This document shows, piece after piece, positions 45,832 through 54,535 of a stretch of DNA of 64,000 nucleotides. The first letter of the stretch is position 1, and every line of letters begins with the position of its first letter. The stretch is from Klebsiella aerogenes (GTDB lineage Bacteria > Pseudomonadota > Gammaproteobacteria > Enterobacterales > Enterobacteriaceae). The DNA lies in contig CP119076.1 of NCBI GenBank assembly GCA_029027985.1, positions 3,036,422 through 3,100,421 on the forward strand, given 5' to 3'. Both the position numbers and the translations under genes were made by a program. The notes under the pieces are model-generated. The model did no database searches. It saw nothing but the letters and a program-made list of their open reading frames with translations, and had not been told where the DNA came from.

Positions 45832-47049
45832 ATGACCCTTTCCGCTATCAGCTTCATTCAGGAGTCAAAAAAAAGCGAAATCGCCTCTTTGCAACAGCTG
45901 TTGAAGTTGGGCGAGTTAGTGGGTGCTGTCAGCCAAATGATTCACGTACTGCAACGAGAACGAGGTACCGCAAACATCTTTTTGTGTTCTCATGGCGGCA
46001 TTTGGAAAGAACAACTGAGCGAGCGAGCCCTGGCGGTTCGAAACGCTGAGAAGGCGATCAATCAGTGGTTTGAATCTCATCAGTTGACCAGCCTGAACAT
46101 GGCTAACGCCTCTCGTTTGTTCAGCCGCATCGCCTTACTTTTACACAGTCTCAGCACATTACCTCCGTTGCGTCAGCACATTTTTGACCTGAGTATCAGT
46201 CAGCCAGAAGCCATGAATACCTACAACGAGGTGATCCGCACCCACCTTGCACTAGTATTCGAAACGGCGGATATCTCCGGCGATCCGTCCATTTCTCGGG
46301 CCTTACTGGCGATGTGCAGCTTCATGCAGGGTAAAGAGCTGGCCGGGCAGGAACGGGCAACGGCTGCCGCTGGTTTTGCTGCGCGTCAGTTTGACGAGTC
46401 AGCGCGCCAACAACTTTTGAGCCTGATCGAAAGCCAGGAGCGTTGCTTTCAGACATTCGCGGAATTTACTGACCCCAACAGCCTGGCGTTGTGGCAGCAA
46501 CAGATGAACCAGGATAGCAGCGATTTCGAACGTTTCAGGCGTATTGCCTGCACGCAGGTAAAGCCCAATGAAGCGTCGGCGGATATCGCACTCCGCTGGT
46601 TTAGCGTCTCTAGCGCGCGAATCGATGGCATGAAAGTGGTGGAGGATAACCTGGAAGATGTCCTGATGGCATCCTGCCGCCAACGTATCAATGAAGCGCA
46701 GGCATCTCTTGCACTTCAACAGCAGAATATCGACCAAATTCCGCAGCCCGAAAGTCATTACACCGTGCTGCTTCCTCCTCAGCTCAGCCGGTCTGTTCTT
46801 GAACTGGTCGAACAGCAATCCCGTCAGCTACAGGCTCTCGATGCCGAACTTTCCCGACTCCGTGTCCTGCTGGCCGAGCGCAAGCTGGTTGAGCGTGCAA
46901 AAGGCCTGCTGATGCAACATCACGCCTTAACAGAACCCGAGGCGCATAAAATGTTGCTTGCGATGGCGATGAACCAGAATAAGAAACTATCGGAAATCGC
47001 AGATGCGGTGCTTTCCGTATCTACTTTATTAGGAGGAAAGCGGGCGTAA
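45832..47049 (+). CDS. nasR: Nitrate/nitrite-responsive transcription antiterminator
   Basis: Senses nitrate and nitrite through an N-terminal helical NIT domain (about residues 35-270, QMIHVLQRERGTANIF) and binds the nasF leader RNA through a C-terminal ANTAR domain (about 335-400, ERKLVERAKGLLMQHHALTE). Binding prevents termination before nasF. The 405-aa length is close to that of the Klebsiella oxytoca NasR. The target RNA structure can be read at 47213-47298, which strongly supports the assignment. Confidence 0.95.
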   Translation: MTLSAISFIQESKKSEIASLQQLLKLGELVGAVSQMIHVLQRERGTANIFLCSHGGIWKEQLSERALAVRNAEKAINQWFESHQLTSLNMANASRLFSRIALLLHSLSTLPPLRQHIFDLSISQPEAMNTYNEVIRTHLALVFETADISGDPSISRALLAMCSFMQGKELAGQERATAAAGFAARQFDESARQQLLSLIESQERCFQTFAEFTDPNSLALWQQQMNQDSSDFERFRRIACTQVKPNEASADIALRWFSVSSARIDGMKVVEDNLEDVLMASCRQRINEAQASLALQQQNIDQIPQPESHYTVLLPPQLSRSVLELVEQQSRQLQALDAELSRLRVLLAERKLVERAKGLLMQHHALTEPEAHKMLLAMAMNQNKKLSEIADAVLSVSTLLGGKRA

Positions 47050-47063
47050 TACCGGTCAATCGC

Positions 47064-47113
47064 TGCACCTTCCATGTGCAATATTGCTGTGCACATTGTG
47101 CGCTGACGGTGCA
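47064..47113. promoter_or_regulatory. NtrC-binding sites of the nasF promoter
   Basis: TGCACCTTCCATGTGCA (47064-47080) fits the NtrC dyad TGCAC-N7-GTGCA. A second, weaker site at 47097-47113 keeps only the right half, GGTGCA. They lie about 65-115 bases upstream of the sigma-54 element, the usual enhancer distance, in agreement with nitrogen (Ntr) control of nas in Klebsiella. Confidence 0.8.
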
Positions 47114-47176
47114 TCAGAACGGATAACAGCGTTGCCCTATCGCGCTAATGTTCTGATTTGTTGCGAATCTGAAGAT

Positions 47177-47192
47177 TGGCACGCGAACTGCA
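47177..47192 (+). promoter_or_regulatory. Sigma-54 promoter of nasFEDCBA
   Basis: TGGCACGCGAACTGCA carries the -24 GG (47178-47179) and -12 GC (47190-47191) with the required 12-base phase between the two G residues. Transcription should begin near 47203, ten bases before the leader hairpins. Confidence 0.88.
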
Positions 47193-47212
47193 TTATTTTG
47201 ACAACAGAAGCA

Positions 47213-47298
47213 CTAAACCAATGGCGGTTTAGTCAGGATTACGGATAAAGGCGTCCGTTAGCGTTCAGGAAACTGAACGTTAACTGGACGCTTTTTTT
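47213..47298 (+). ncRNA. nasF leader: ANTAR two-hairpin antiterminator and terminator
   Basis: Hairpin 1 is CTAAACC-AATGGC-GGTTTAG (47213-47232). Hairpin 2 is ACGGAT-AAAGGC-GTCCGT (47241-47258). Both have six-base loops with A at position 1 and G at position 4, the signature recognised by ANTAR proteins. The 3' arm of hairpin 2 is also part of the 5' arm of the terminator, GCGTCC...GCGTTCAG-GAAA-CTGAACGT...GGACGC with one bulged base (47251-47291), followed by eight T residues. The two structures therefore exclude each other, so NasR binding in nitrate permits read-through into nasF. Confidence 0.93.
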
Positions 47299-47328
47299 TG
47301 TTCATTTTCTACGTAACAGGAAGCCTTG

Positions 47329-48591
47329 ATGACGCAAAACGACAAAAAAACTCTGGGGCAACTCTCCCGCCGCCGCTTTCTTGCGGGAAGTGCGGCACTC
47401 GGCGGCAGCATGTTGATGTCAGGCTTCATGAACAGAGTCTGGGCTGCCGGCTCCGATGCGCCAGAAAAGAAAGAGATCCGTGTCGGATTCATTCCTCTGA
47501 CGGACTGTTCTTCGGTGGTGATGGCGGCGGTAAAGAAATTTGACGAGAAGTACGGCATTAAGATCATCCCAAGCAAAGAGTCGAGTTGGGCTTCGGTGCG
47601 CGACAAACTGGTATCCGGTGAGCTGGACGCCGCGCATGCCTTGTACGGCATGCTGTATGGCTTGCAGCTTGGCGTTTCCGGCCCGCAGCATGATATGGCG
47701 ATGTTGATGTCGCTCAACAATAACGGGCAGGCGATCACGCTTTCCAACCAGTTAAAACAGGCGGGCGTTACGGATACGGCATCGCTAAAAAAAGCGGCTG
47801 ATGCCAGCGATAAAGGCACGTATACCTTCGCCCAAACGTTCCCGACCGGCACGCACGCCATGTGGCTTTATTACTGGCTGGCACATGTCGGTATCCACCC
47901 CTTCAACGACGTGCGCAATGTTGTCGTCCCCCCACCGCAGATGGTGATGAACATGAAAATCGGCAATATGAGCGGGTTTTGTGTCGGGGAACCCTGGAAT
48001 CAGCGGGCCATTCAGGACGGCATTGGATTCACGGCAGCTACGTCGCAGGAGATTTGGCCGGATCATCCGGAGAAAATTCTCGGCACCACGTCCGCCTGGG
48101 TCTCTGCAAACCCGAATGCGGCTCGCGCACTCACCGCCGCGGTACTCGACGCTTCCCGCTGGATAGACACCTCCGACGCCAATCGTATTGAAACCGCTCA
48201 GGTCGTTGCGGCGCGAGCCTACATCAACACCTCGGTAGCGACGATTCAGGGCCGCATGCTCGGTAATTACGAAAATGGTCTGGGTAAAAAATGGAAAGAT
48301 AGCCACAGCATGCGCTTCTTCAATGATGGCGCCGTCAATTACCCCTGGCTCTCCGATGGTATGTGGTTCCTGACTCAACACAAGCGCTGGGGGCTGCTCG
48401 ACAAAGACCCCGACTATCTCGGCATTGCCAAAAAAATTAACCGTATTGACGTCTATAAACAGGCCGCTACGGCGGTCGGAGGCATCAACTTACCTTCCAG
48501 CGATATGCGCAGCAGTACCTTCATCGACGGCAAAGTCTGGGATGGCAGCGCCCCTGCTGAATATGCCAACAGTTTTGCAATGAAACGCTAA
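47329..48591 (+). CDS. nasF: Nitrate/nitrite ABC transporter, substrate-binding protein
   Basis: Periplasmic nitrate-binding protein of the NrtA/NasF family. The ATG at 47329, with AGGA 7 bases upstream, gives 420 aa. It starts with a twin-arginine signal (SRRRFLAGSAALGG), so export in folded form through Tat is expected. Family segments include VGFIPLTDCSSVVMA and FAQTFPTGTHAMWLYYWL. It is the first gene of the operon, directly behind the antitermination leader. Confidence 0.93.
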   Translation: MTQNDKKTLGQLSRRRFLAGSAALGGSMLMSGFMNRVWAAGSDAPEKKEIRVGFIPLTDCSSVVMAAVKKFDEKYGIKIIPSKESSWASVRDKLVSGELDAAHALYGMLYGLQLGVSGPQHDMAMLMSLNNNGQAITLSNQLKQAGVTDTASLKKAADASDKGTYTFAQTFPTGTHAMWLYYWLAHVGIHPFNDVRNVVVPPPQMVMNMKIGNMSGFCVGEPWNQRAIQDGIGFTAATSQEIWPDHPEKILGTTSAWVSANPNAARALTAAVLDASRWIDTSDANRIETAQVVAARAYINTSVATIQGRMLGNYENGLGKKWKDSHSMRFFNDGAVNYPWLSDGMWFLTQHKRWGLLDKDPDYLGIAKKINRIDVYKQAATAVGGINLPSSDMRSSTFIDGKVWDGSAPAEYANSFAMKR

Positions 48592-48603
48592 GTGAGGCTA
48601 CAG

Positions 48604-49515
48604 ATGTCTATGAATTTGAAAACCAATGCGGTGAGCCTGACGGAGCCTGTGCGGGTCAGAGCAGAGATTGTCACGATCAAAAACCCGACTCCGCTTGCCA
48701 AACCTGATGCACTTATTACCCGGCTTCGCGCGAGCGCTCGTCGCCTGCTGCAAAAAATGATCCCCGCCCTTTTCGGGGCTCTCGTTTTGCTGGTCGTCTG
48801 GCAGATTGCGGCGATGAACAGCAAAGGCTTTCCAACACCGATGAAAACCTGGGAGGCGGCGAAACTTATCTTTGCCGATCCGTTTTACATCGACGGGCCA
48901 AACGACATGGGGATTGGCTGGAACATCCTGGCATCACTCAAACGCGTTGCGATAGGTTTTGGGCTGGCGGCCTTGCTGGGGATCCCCGCAGGGTTTCTGA
49001 TTGGCCGTTTCAGCTTTATTAACAGTATGTTCAATCCGATTATCTCGTTGCTGCGTCCGGTCAGCCCGCTTGCGTGGCTTCCTATCGGTCTGCTGCTGTT
49101 CCAGCGTGCGGAACCCGCTTCGTCATGGACCATCTTCATTTGTTCTATCTGGCCGATGATCCTCAATACCGCAGAAGGCGTGATGCGCATTCCGCAGGAC
49201 TATCTCAACGTTGCGCGCGTCCTGAAACTCAGTGAGTTCACAGTGATACGCAAGATCCTGTTTCCCGCAGTTCTGCCCTACATCCTGACCGGTGTTCGGT
49301 TATCTATTGGCATTGCATGGCTGGTCATTGTCGCAGCAGAAATGCTGACCGGCGGCGTGGGGATTGGTTTTTGGATCTGGAATGAATGGAACAACCTCAA
49401 CGTGGAAAACATCATCATCGCTATTTTGCTGATTGGTGCCGTAGGGATGCTACTTGAGCAAGGGCTGATGGCCGTTGCCCGCCGATTAAGTGACGACAAC
49501 CACCCTGGAGCCTGA
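48604..49515 (+). CDS. nasE: Nitrate/nitrite ABC transporter, permease
   Basis: Inner-membrane permease (NrtB type), 303 aa from the ATG at 48604, which has GAGG 6 bases upstream; an earlier GTG is less likely. It has about six membrane segments and the ATPase-contacting loop YLNVARVLKLSEFTVIRKIL. It follows nasF by 12 bases and precedes the ATPase gene by 1 base. Confidence 0.92.
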   Translation: MSMNLKTNAVSLTEPVRVRAEIVTIKNPTPLAKPDALITRLRASARRLLQKMIPALFGALVLLVVWQIAAMNSKGFPTPMKTWEAAKLIFADPFYIDGPNDMGIGWNILASLKRVAIGFGLAALLGIPAGFLIGRFSFINSMFNPIISLLRPVSPLAWLPIGLLLFQRAEPASSWTIFICSIWPMILNTAEGVMRIPQDYLNVARVLKLSEFTVIRKILFPAVLPYILTGVRLSIGIAWLVIVAAEMLTGGVGIGFWIWNEWNNLNVENIIIAILLIGAVGMLLEQGLMAVARRLSDDNHPGA

Positions 49516-49516
49516 C

Positions 49517-50314
49517 ATGAAAAAAGAGAAAGCCATTATCAGTGTCCAGAACGTCAGCCAGCGTTTCCCTGGGGCGAAAACGACGTACCTGGCACTGGAT
49601 AACGTGAGTTTTGACATTGCGGAAGGTGAAACCCTCACCCTGATTGGTCACTCCGGCTGTGGGAAATCGACGTTGCTGAACCTGATTGCCGGACTGAGCC
49701 AACCATCGGACGGTGTGCTGCTGTGCGATAACAAAGAAATTACCGGACCGGGCCCCGAGCGCGGCGTTGTCTTCCAGAACCATTCGCTGCTGCCATGGTT
49801 AACCGCTTTTGAGAATGTCGCGTTAGCGGTTCAGCAGGTCTTTAAAGGCCAGATGAGCAAAAGCGAAATGCACGACTGGATTATGCACAACCTCGAACTG
49901 GTGCACATGGAGCATGCCGCCGATAAGCGCCCTGGCGCCATTTCAGGTGGGATGAAGCAACGGGTGGGCATTGCCCGCGCGTTGGCGATGAAACCCAAAG
50001 TGTTGCTCATGGACGAACCTTTTGGGGCGCTTGATGCCTTAACGCGTGCCCATCTTCAGGACGCCGTGATGGACATTCAGGCACGCCTGAAAACCACCAT
50101 TTTGCTGATCACTCACGACGTTGACGAAGCCGTGCTGTTGTCTGATCGCGTGATGATGATGACCAACGGTCCCGCGGCGAAAGTCGGTGAAGTGTTACAG
50201 GTTGAACTGCCCCGACCGCGCAGTCGCCTGACGCTCGCGAACGATCCCCTGTTCCACCAGTACCGCCAGCAGGTGCTGCATTTTCTCTATGAAAAACACC
50301 GGGCCGTGGCCTGA
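49517..50314 (+). CDS. nasD: Nitrate/nitrite ABC transporter, ATP-binding protein
   Basis: ATPase of the importer, 265 aa. Walker A GHSGCGKST at 44-52, signature region AISGGMKQRVGIARAL, Walker B VLLMDEPFGALD and the switch histidine in ITHDVDEA are intact. The ATG at 49517, one base after the nasE stop, has TGGAG 6 bases upstream. Belongs to the NrtD/SsuB-TauB branch. Confidence 0.93.
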   Translation: MKKEKAIISVQNVSQRFPGAKTTYLALDNVSFDIAEGETLTLIGHSGCGKSTLLNLIAGLSQPSDGVLLCDNKEITGPGPERGVVFQNHSLLPWLTAFENVALAVQQVFKGQMSKSEMHDWIMHNLELVHMEHAADKRPGAISGGMKQRVGIARALAMKPKVLLMDEPFGALDALTRAHLQDAVMDIQARLKTTILLITHDVDEAVLLSDRVMMMTNGPAAKVGEVLQVELPRPRSRLTLANDPLFHQYRQQVLHFLYEKHRAVA

Positions 50315-50335
50315 TTCAGCGAGAGGATTTACCTG

Positions 50336-53300
50336 ATGGCTAAACCGACACTGATCGTTATTGGCAATGGCATGGCTGGGGTACGGCTGGTTGAGCATCT
50401 CTGCGAGTTCGCGCCAGACCGCTATCGCATGCTGATCATCGGCAATGAAAACTACGGCGCCTACAACCGTATACAGCTCACGCCCGTCCTCTCCGGTGAG
50501 AAAGACTTTGAGCAAATCATAACGCACGATGCGCAGTGGTACGAACATCACAACATCACATTAATGACTGGCGTGACAGTGACGACAATCGATCGCCACG
50601 CGCGTACCGTGACGGCCGCCGGGCAGATCTATCAGTACGACCATCTGGTGATAGCAACCGGCTCGCGCCCTTTTCTTCCGTCGTTGCCCGGCATGGAATT
50701 ACCCGGTATTCAGGGATTCCGGACTCAGCAGGATGTAGAAAACATACTTCGGGACACGTACAGCGATCAGCCAGTGGTGGTTATCGGCGGTGGTGTATTG
50801 GGTGTGGAAGCGGCCGCGGCGTTGGCCCAGCGAGGAATGCAGGTCACCCTGCTGCATCGTGGCCCGCATTTGATGGATCAGCAGCTTGATGAACAGGCCG
50901 GAGACCTGCTGTACGACAGGCTCTCTTTGCGCGGGATTAACGTCATTTTGCAGGCTGAAACGGCGTCATTCGCTCCTGATACAGCGGGAAACATCCGTGC
51001 GGTAAACCTGCATGATGGACGTGAAATACCGGCTGAACGCGTAGTCATCGCCGTGGGCGTGCGACCGGAAATCGGACTGGCTAAACAGGCCGGATTGTCA
51101 TGCGACCGCGGCATCCTGGTGGACAATCAACTGCAAACGTCCGACCCGCAGATATCGGCCATCGGTGAATGCTGTCAGTTGGGTGATCTCACTTTTGGCC
51201 TGGTGGCGCCTTGCTGGCAACAGGCTAAAACGCTGGCCTCACGGCTGGCGGGTATCGATAGCACCTCAACGTTTGAGCGACAGAATGTGCCGCTACGCCT
51301 CAAAGTCACGGGTATCGATCTGTTTTGTGCCGGTGAACTGAATGGCGACGATGACGCGCAAATCCACACCACCTTTGACCCGTTTGACGGGCATTACCGT
51401 CGTCTGGTGCTTCGCGACAACCAGGTGAAGGGGGTACTTCTGTGGGGCGATATCAGCGATGGCCCGGATTACCTCTTTCACATTAGCCATCCCACAACTC
51501 TGCAGGCGCCCCTCAGTGTCTTCAGTCCCGCTCATGAGCCAGAGACCTCCGGCTTACCGTTCAATCAATCAGAACCGTTGCCCGTCGCGGTAACGAGGAG
51601 TCATTCAATGTCGAAACCTGTACTGGTTATGGCCGGACACGGCATGGTGGGCCACCATTTTTTACAACAACTGGTGGAGCGCGAACTGCACCTGCGCTAT
51701 CAGGTGATTGTTTTTGCTGAAGAGGCAACGCCTGCCTACGACCGTGTTCACTTATCCGAATACTTTGCCGGCAGAAGCGCGGAATCCCTCTCGATGGTTG
51801 AAACAGGATTCTTTGAATCCACCGGCATTGAGCTACGCCTGGGGCACCGCATCGGGCACATTGACACGAAGCATCGCTATGTCGTCGACCATCAAGGACG
51901 ACAGACGGCCTACGATGTGTTAGTGCTGGCGACAGGCTCCTACCCGTTTGTGCCACCCATTCCCGGGAATGATGCGCCAGGTTGCCTGGTCTATCGCACG
52001 CTTGATGATTTGGATGCCATACAGGCCTGTGCGGCGAAAGGGAAAATCGGTGTGGTCGTGGGCGGAGGACTGTTGGGGCTGGAAGCGGCAAACGCGCTGA
52101 AACAGCTTGGGCTGGACACCCACGTGGTGGAATTTTCGCCACGGCTGATGGGGGTTCAGCTCGATGAAGGTGGCGCGGCCATGCTGCGTCGTAAAATTGA
52201 AGCGCTGGACGTGAAGGTGCATACGGGGAAGGAAACGCAGGCCATCGTCGCGGGCGAACAGTGCCAGTACCGCATGGCGTTTGCCGATGGCAGCCATTTG
52301 GAAACCGACCTGGTGCTGTTCTCTGCCGGTATCCGCCCGCGCGATCAGCTGGCCAGAGGGTGCGGACTGGATGTGGGCCCGCGTGGCGGCATTGTCATCA
52401 ACGATGTGTGCCAGACGTCCGACCCCGCCATCTATGCCATAGGAGAATGCGCGCTGTGGAACGGTCAAATTTTCGGTCTGGTCGCGCCGGGTTATCAGAT
52501 GGCCCGCACGCTGGCGGATACTCTGACGGGCAGCGAAGTGGCGTTTAAAGGTGCTGACATGAGCACCAAACTTAAACTGCTGGGCGTCGAGGTGGCCTCT
52601 GTCGGCGATGCGCATGGTCGTACGCCCGGCTGTCAGAGTTACAGCTGGGTCGACGGCCCGGCAGAAGTGTATAAGAAAATCGTGGTATCACAGGACCGTA
52701 AACGCCTGCTCGGCGCGGTACTGGTCGGAGACAGCGCGGAATACAGTACCCTGCTGCAGATGATGCTCAACGATATGCCGTTACCGGCCAAACCTGAAAC
52801 CCTGATTTTACCTGCCAGTTCAGGCACAGATAAGCCGGCGCTGGGCATAGCCGCTCTACCGGACAGTGCGCAAATCTGTTCCTGTCACAACGTCAGCAAA
52901 GGCGATATCTGTGATGCGGTGAAGAATAATTGCCATGACATGGCTGCGATAAAAACCTGCACCAAAGCCGCGACAGGCTGTGGAGGCTGCTCCGCACTGA
53001 CTAAGCAAGTGATGGAGTACGCGCTGTCCGATATGGGTGTTGAGGTGAAAAAAGATATCTGTGAACATTTTGCCTGGTCGCGCCAGGAACTTTATCACCT
53101 GGTCCGGATTGGCAATATTCGCACCTTCGAGGCGCTAATTGAAAAGCACGGCCACGGTAGCGGCTGTGAAATCTGCAAACCGCTGGTGGGTTCGATTTTG
53201 GCATCCTGCTGGAACGAGTACCTGTTAAAACCGCAGCATCTGCCGCTGCAGGACACCAACGATCGTTATTTTGCCAACATTCAGAAGGATGGCACCTACT

Positions 53301-54535
53301 CCGTCGTCCCGCGCGTTCCGGCGGGCGAGATAACGCCAGAAGGGCTTATCGCGATCGGCGAGATCGCCAGGCATTACCGTCTCTATACCAAAATAACCGG
53401 CGGGCAGCGCATCGACTTATTCGGCGCGCGCCTGGAACAACTTCCGGACATCTGGCAACAGTTGGTCGATGCCGGTTTTGAAACCGGTCATGCCTATGGT
53501 AAATCCCTGCGTACGGTGAAATCCTGCGTCGGATCGAGCTGGTGTCGCTACGGCGTACAGGACTCTACCTCGCTCGCACTGCAGTTAGAGCACCGCTACA
53601 AAGGGCTCCGTTCACCTCACAAAATTAAAATGGCCGTATCGGGCTGTACTCGTGAGTGCGCAGAAGCCCAAAGCAAAGATGTCGGGGTGATTGCAACGGA
53701 TAAGGGCTGGAATCTGTATGTCTGCGGAAACGGAGGCATGAAGCCCCGTCATGCTGATTTGTTTGCGCAGGACATGAGTACCGAGGATGTCATTCGTACG
53801 GTTGACCGTTTCCTGATGTTCTATATCCGCACGGCTGACCGACTACAGCGCACCAGCACCTGGATGGATAATCTCGAAGGCGGTCTGGACTACCTGCGCC
53901 AGGTCATACTGGAGGACAGCCTGCATATCGCGGATGAACTGGATCGTGAAATGGAGGCGGTGGTTGCGACCTATCAGTGCGAATGGCAGACAACGCTGTC
54001 ATCTCCGGATCGCCTGGCGCTGTTCAAGCCGTTTGTAAACAGTGAAGTGCCAGACGAAGGGGTGATGATGGTGGAGGAGCGTCAGCAACAACGTCCTGCA
54101 ACACATCAGGAGCGCAGCATGCTGCCTGCCCCTGAAGTGGAAAATACGCCGGAGTCGGTGGACGGCTGGGTTGAGGTGTGCCGCTTGAGCGCCATCCCGG
54201 CGAATGCGGGAATGGCGGCGCGGCTGGCGAACCAGCAGATTGCCCTCTTCCATCTACCCGACCACCCACAGCAGGTTTTTGCGTTAAGCAATCATGAGCC
54301 TGACAGCGACGCCAATGTGTTAGCGCGCGGGTTAGTGGGGGATGTCAAAGGCGAGCCGGTCGTGATTTCACCGCTCTATAAACAGCGTTTTCGCCTGCAG
54401 GATGGCCAGAGCCTGGATCATTCACCGGTTGCCCTGCGAACCTGGGAAGTGAAAGTGGAAGAAGGCCGCGTCTGGGTGCAGGCATGCGTGCAGGGCATCG
54501 CACCTGTCAAAATCATTGAGACAGTCAGCCTATGA
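50336..54535 (+). CDS. nasB: Fused NasC-like flavoprotein and NasB nitrite reductase
   Basis: One open frame of 1399 codons. Residues 1-420 are an FAD/NAD(P)H oxidoreductase (VIGNGMAGVRLVEHL; VVIGGGVLGVEAA) like NasC, which passes electrons to nitrate reductase. From M425 a second such unit begins (KPVLVMAGHGMVGHHFLQQL) and continues as assimilatory nitrite reductase, reducing nitrite to ammonium: a BFD-type [2Fe-2S] region at about 845-895 (CSCHNVSKGDICDAV, CGGC), then siroheme/[4Fe-4S] ligands in SCVGSSWCRYG (about 1062) and SGCTRECAEA (about 1100). A NirD-like Rieske-fold domain forms the end (about 1277-1399). M425 has GAGGAG 7 bases upstream, so a separate NasB of 975 aa may also be made. 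In K. oxytoca nasC and nasB are separate genes. Confidence 0.88.
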   Translation: MAKPTLIVIGNGMAGVRLVEHLCEFAPDRYRMLIIGNENYGAYNRIQLTPVLSGEKDFEQIITHDAQWYEHHNITLMTGVTVTTIDRHARTVTAAGQIYQYDHLVIATGSRPFLPSLPGMELPGIQGFRTQQDVENILRDTYSDQPVVVIGGGVLGVEAAAALAQRGMQVTLLHRGPHLMDQQLDEQAGDLLYDRLSLRGINVILQAETASFAPDTAGNIRAVNLHDGREIPAERVVIAVGVRPEIGLAKQAGLSCDRGILVDNQLQTSDPQISAIGECCQLGDLTFGLVAPCWQQAKTLASRLAGIDSTSTFERQNVPLRLKVTGIDLFCAGELNGDDDAQIHTTFDPFDGHYRRLVLRDNQVKGVLLWGDISDGPDYLFHISHPTTLQAPLSVFSPAHEPETSGLPFNQSEPLPVAVTRSHSMSKPVLVMAGHGMVGHHFLQQLVERELHLRYQVIVFAEEATPAYDRVHLSEYFAGRSAESLSMVETGFFESTGIELRLGHRIGHIDTKHRYVVDHQGRQTAYDVLVLATGSYPFVPPIPGNDAPGCLVYRTLDDLDAIQACAAKGKIGVVVGGGLLGLEAANALKQLGLDTHVVEFSPRLMGVQLDEGGAAMLRRKIEALDVKVHTGKETQAIVAGEQCQYRMAFADGSHLETDLVLFSAGIRPRDQLARGCGLDVGPRGGIVINDVCQTSDPAIYAIGECALWNGQIFGLVAPGYQMARTLADTLTGSEVAFKGADMSTKLKLLGVEVASVGDAHGRTPGCQSYSWVDGPAEVYKKIVVSQDRKRLLGAVLVGDSAEYSTLLQMMLNDMPLPAKPETLILPASSGTDKPALGIAALPDSAQICSCHNVSKGDICDAVKNNCHDMAAIKTCTKAATGCGGCSALTKQVMEYALSDMGVEVKKDICEHFAWSRQELYHLVRIGNIRTFEALIEKHGHGSGCEICKPLVGSILASCWNEYLLKPQHLPLQDTNDRYFANIQKDGTYSVVPRVPAGEITPEGLIAIGEIARHYRLYTKITGGQRIDLFGARLEQLPDIWQQLVDAGFETGHAYGKSLRTVKSCVGSSWCRYGVQDSTSLALQLEHRYKGLRSPHKIKMAVSGCTRECAEAQSKDVGVIATDKGWNLYVCGNGGMKPRHADLFAQDMSTEDVIRTVDRFLMFYIRTADRLQRTSTWMDNLEGGLDYLRQVILEDSLHIADELDREMEAVVATYQCEWQTTLSSPDRLALFKPFVNSEVPDEGVMMVEERQQQRPATHQERSMLPAPEVENTPESVDGWVEVCRLSAIPANAGMAARLANQQIALFHLPDHPQQVFALSNHEPDSDANVLARGLVGDVKGEPVVISPLYKQRFRLQDGQSLDHSPVALRTWEVKVEEGRVWVQACVQGIAPVKIIETVSL

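Noticed and set aside
49490-49516. Upstream in-frame start for nasD.
   Set aside because: It would overlap nasE and lacks a ribosome binding site, whereas the ATG at 49517 has TGGAG at the right distance.
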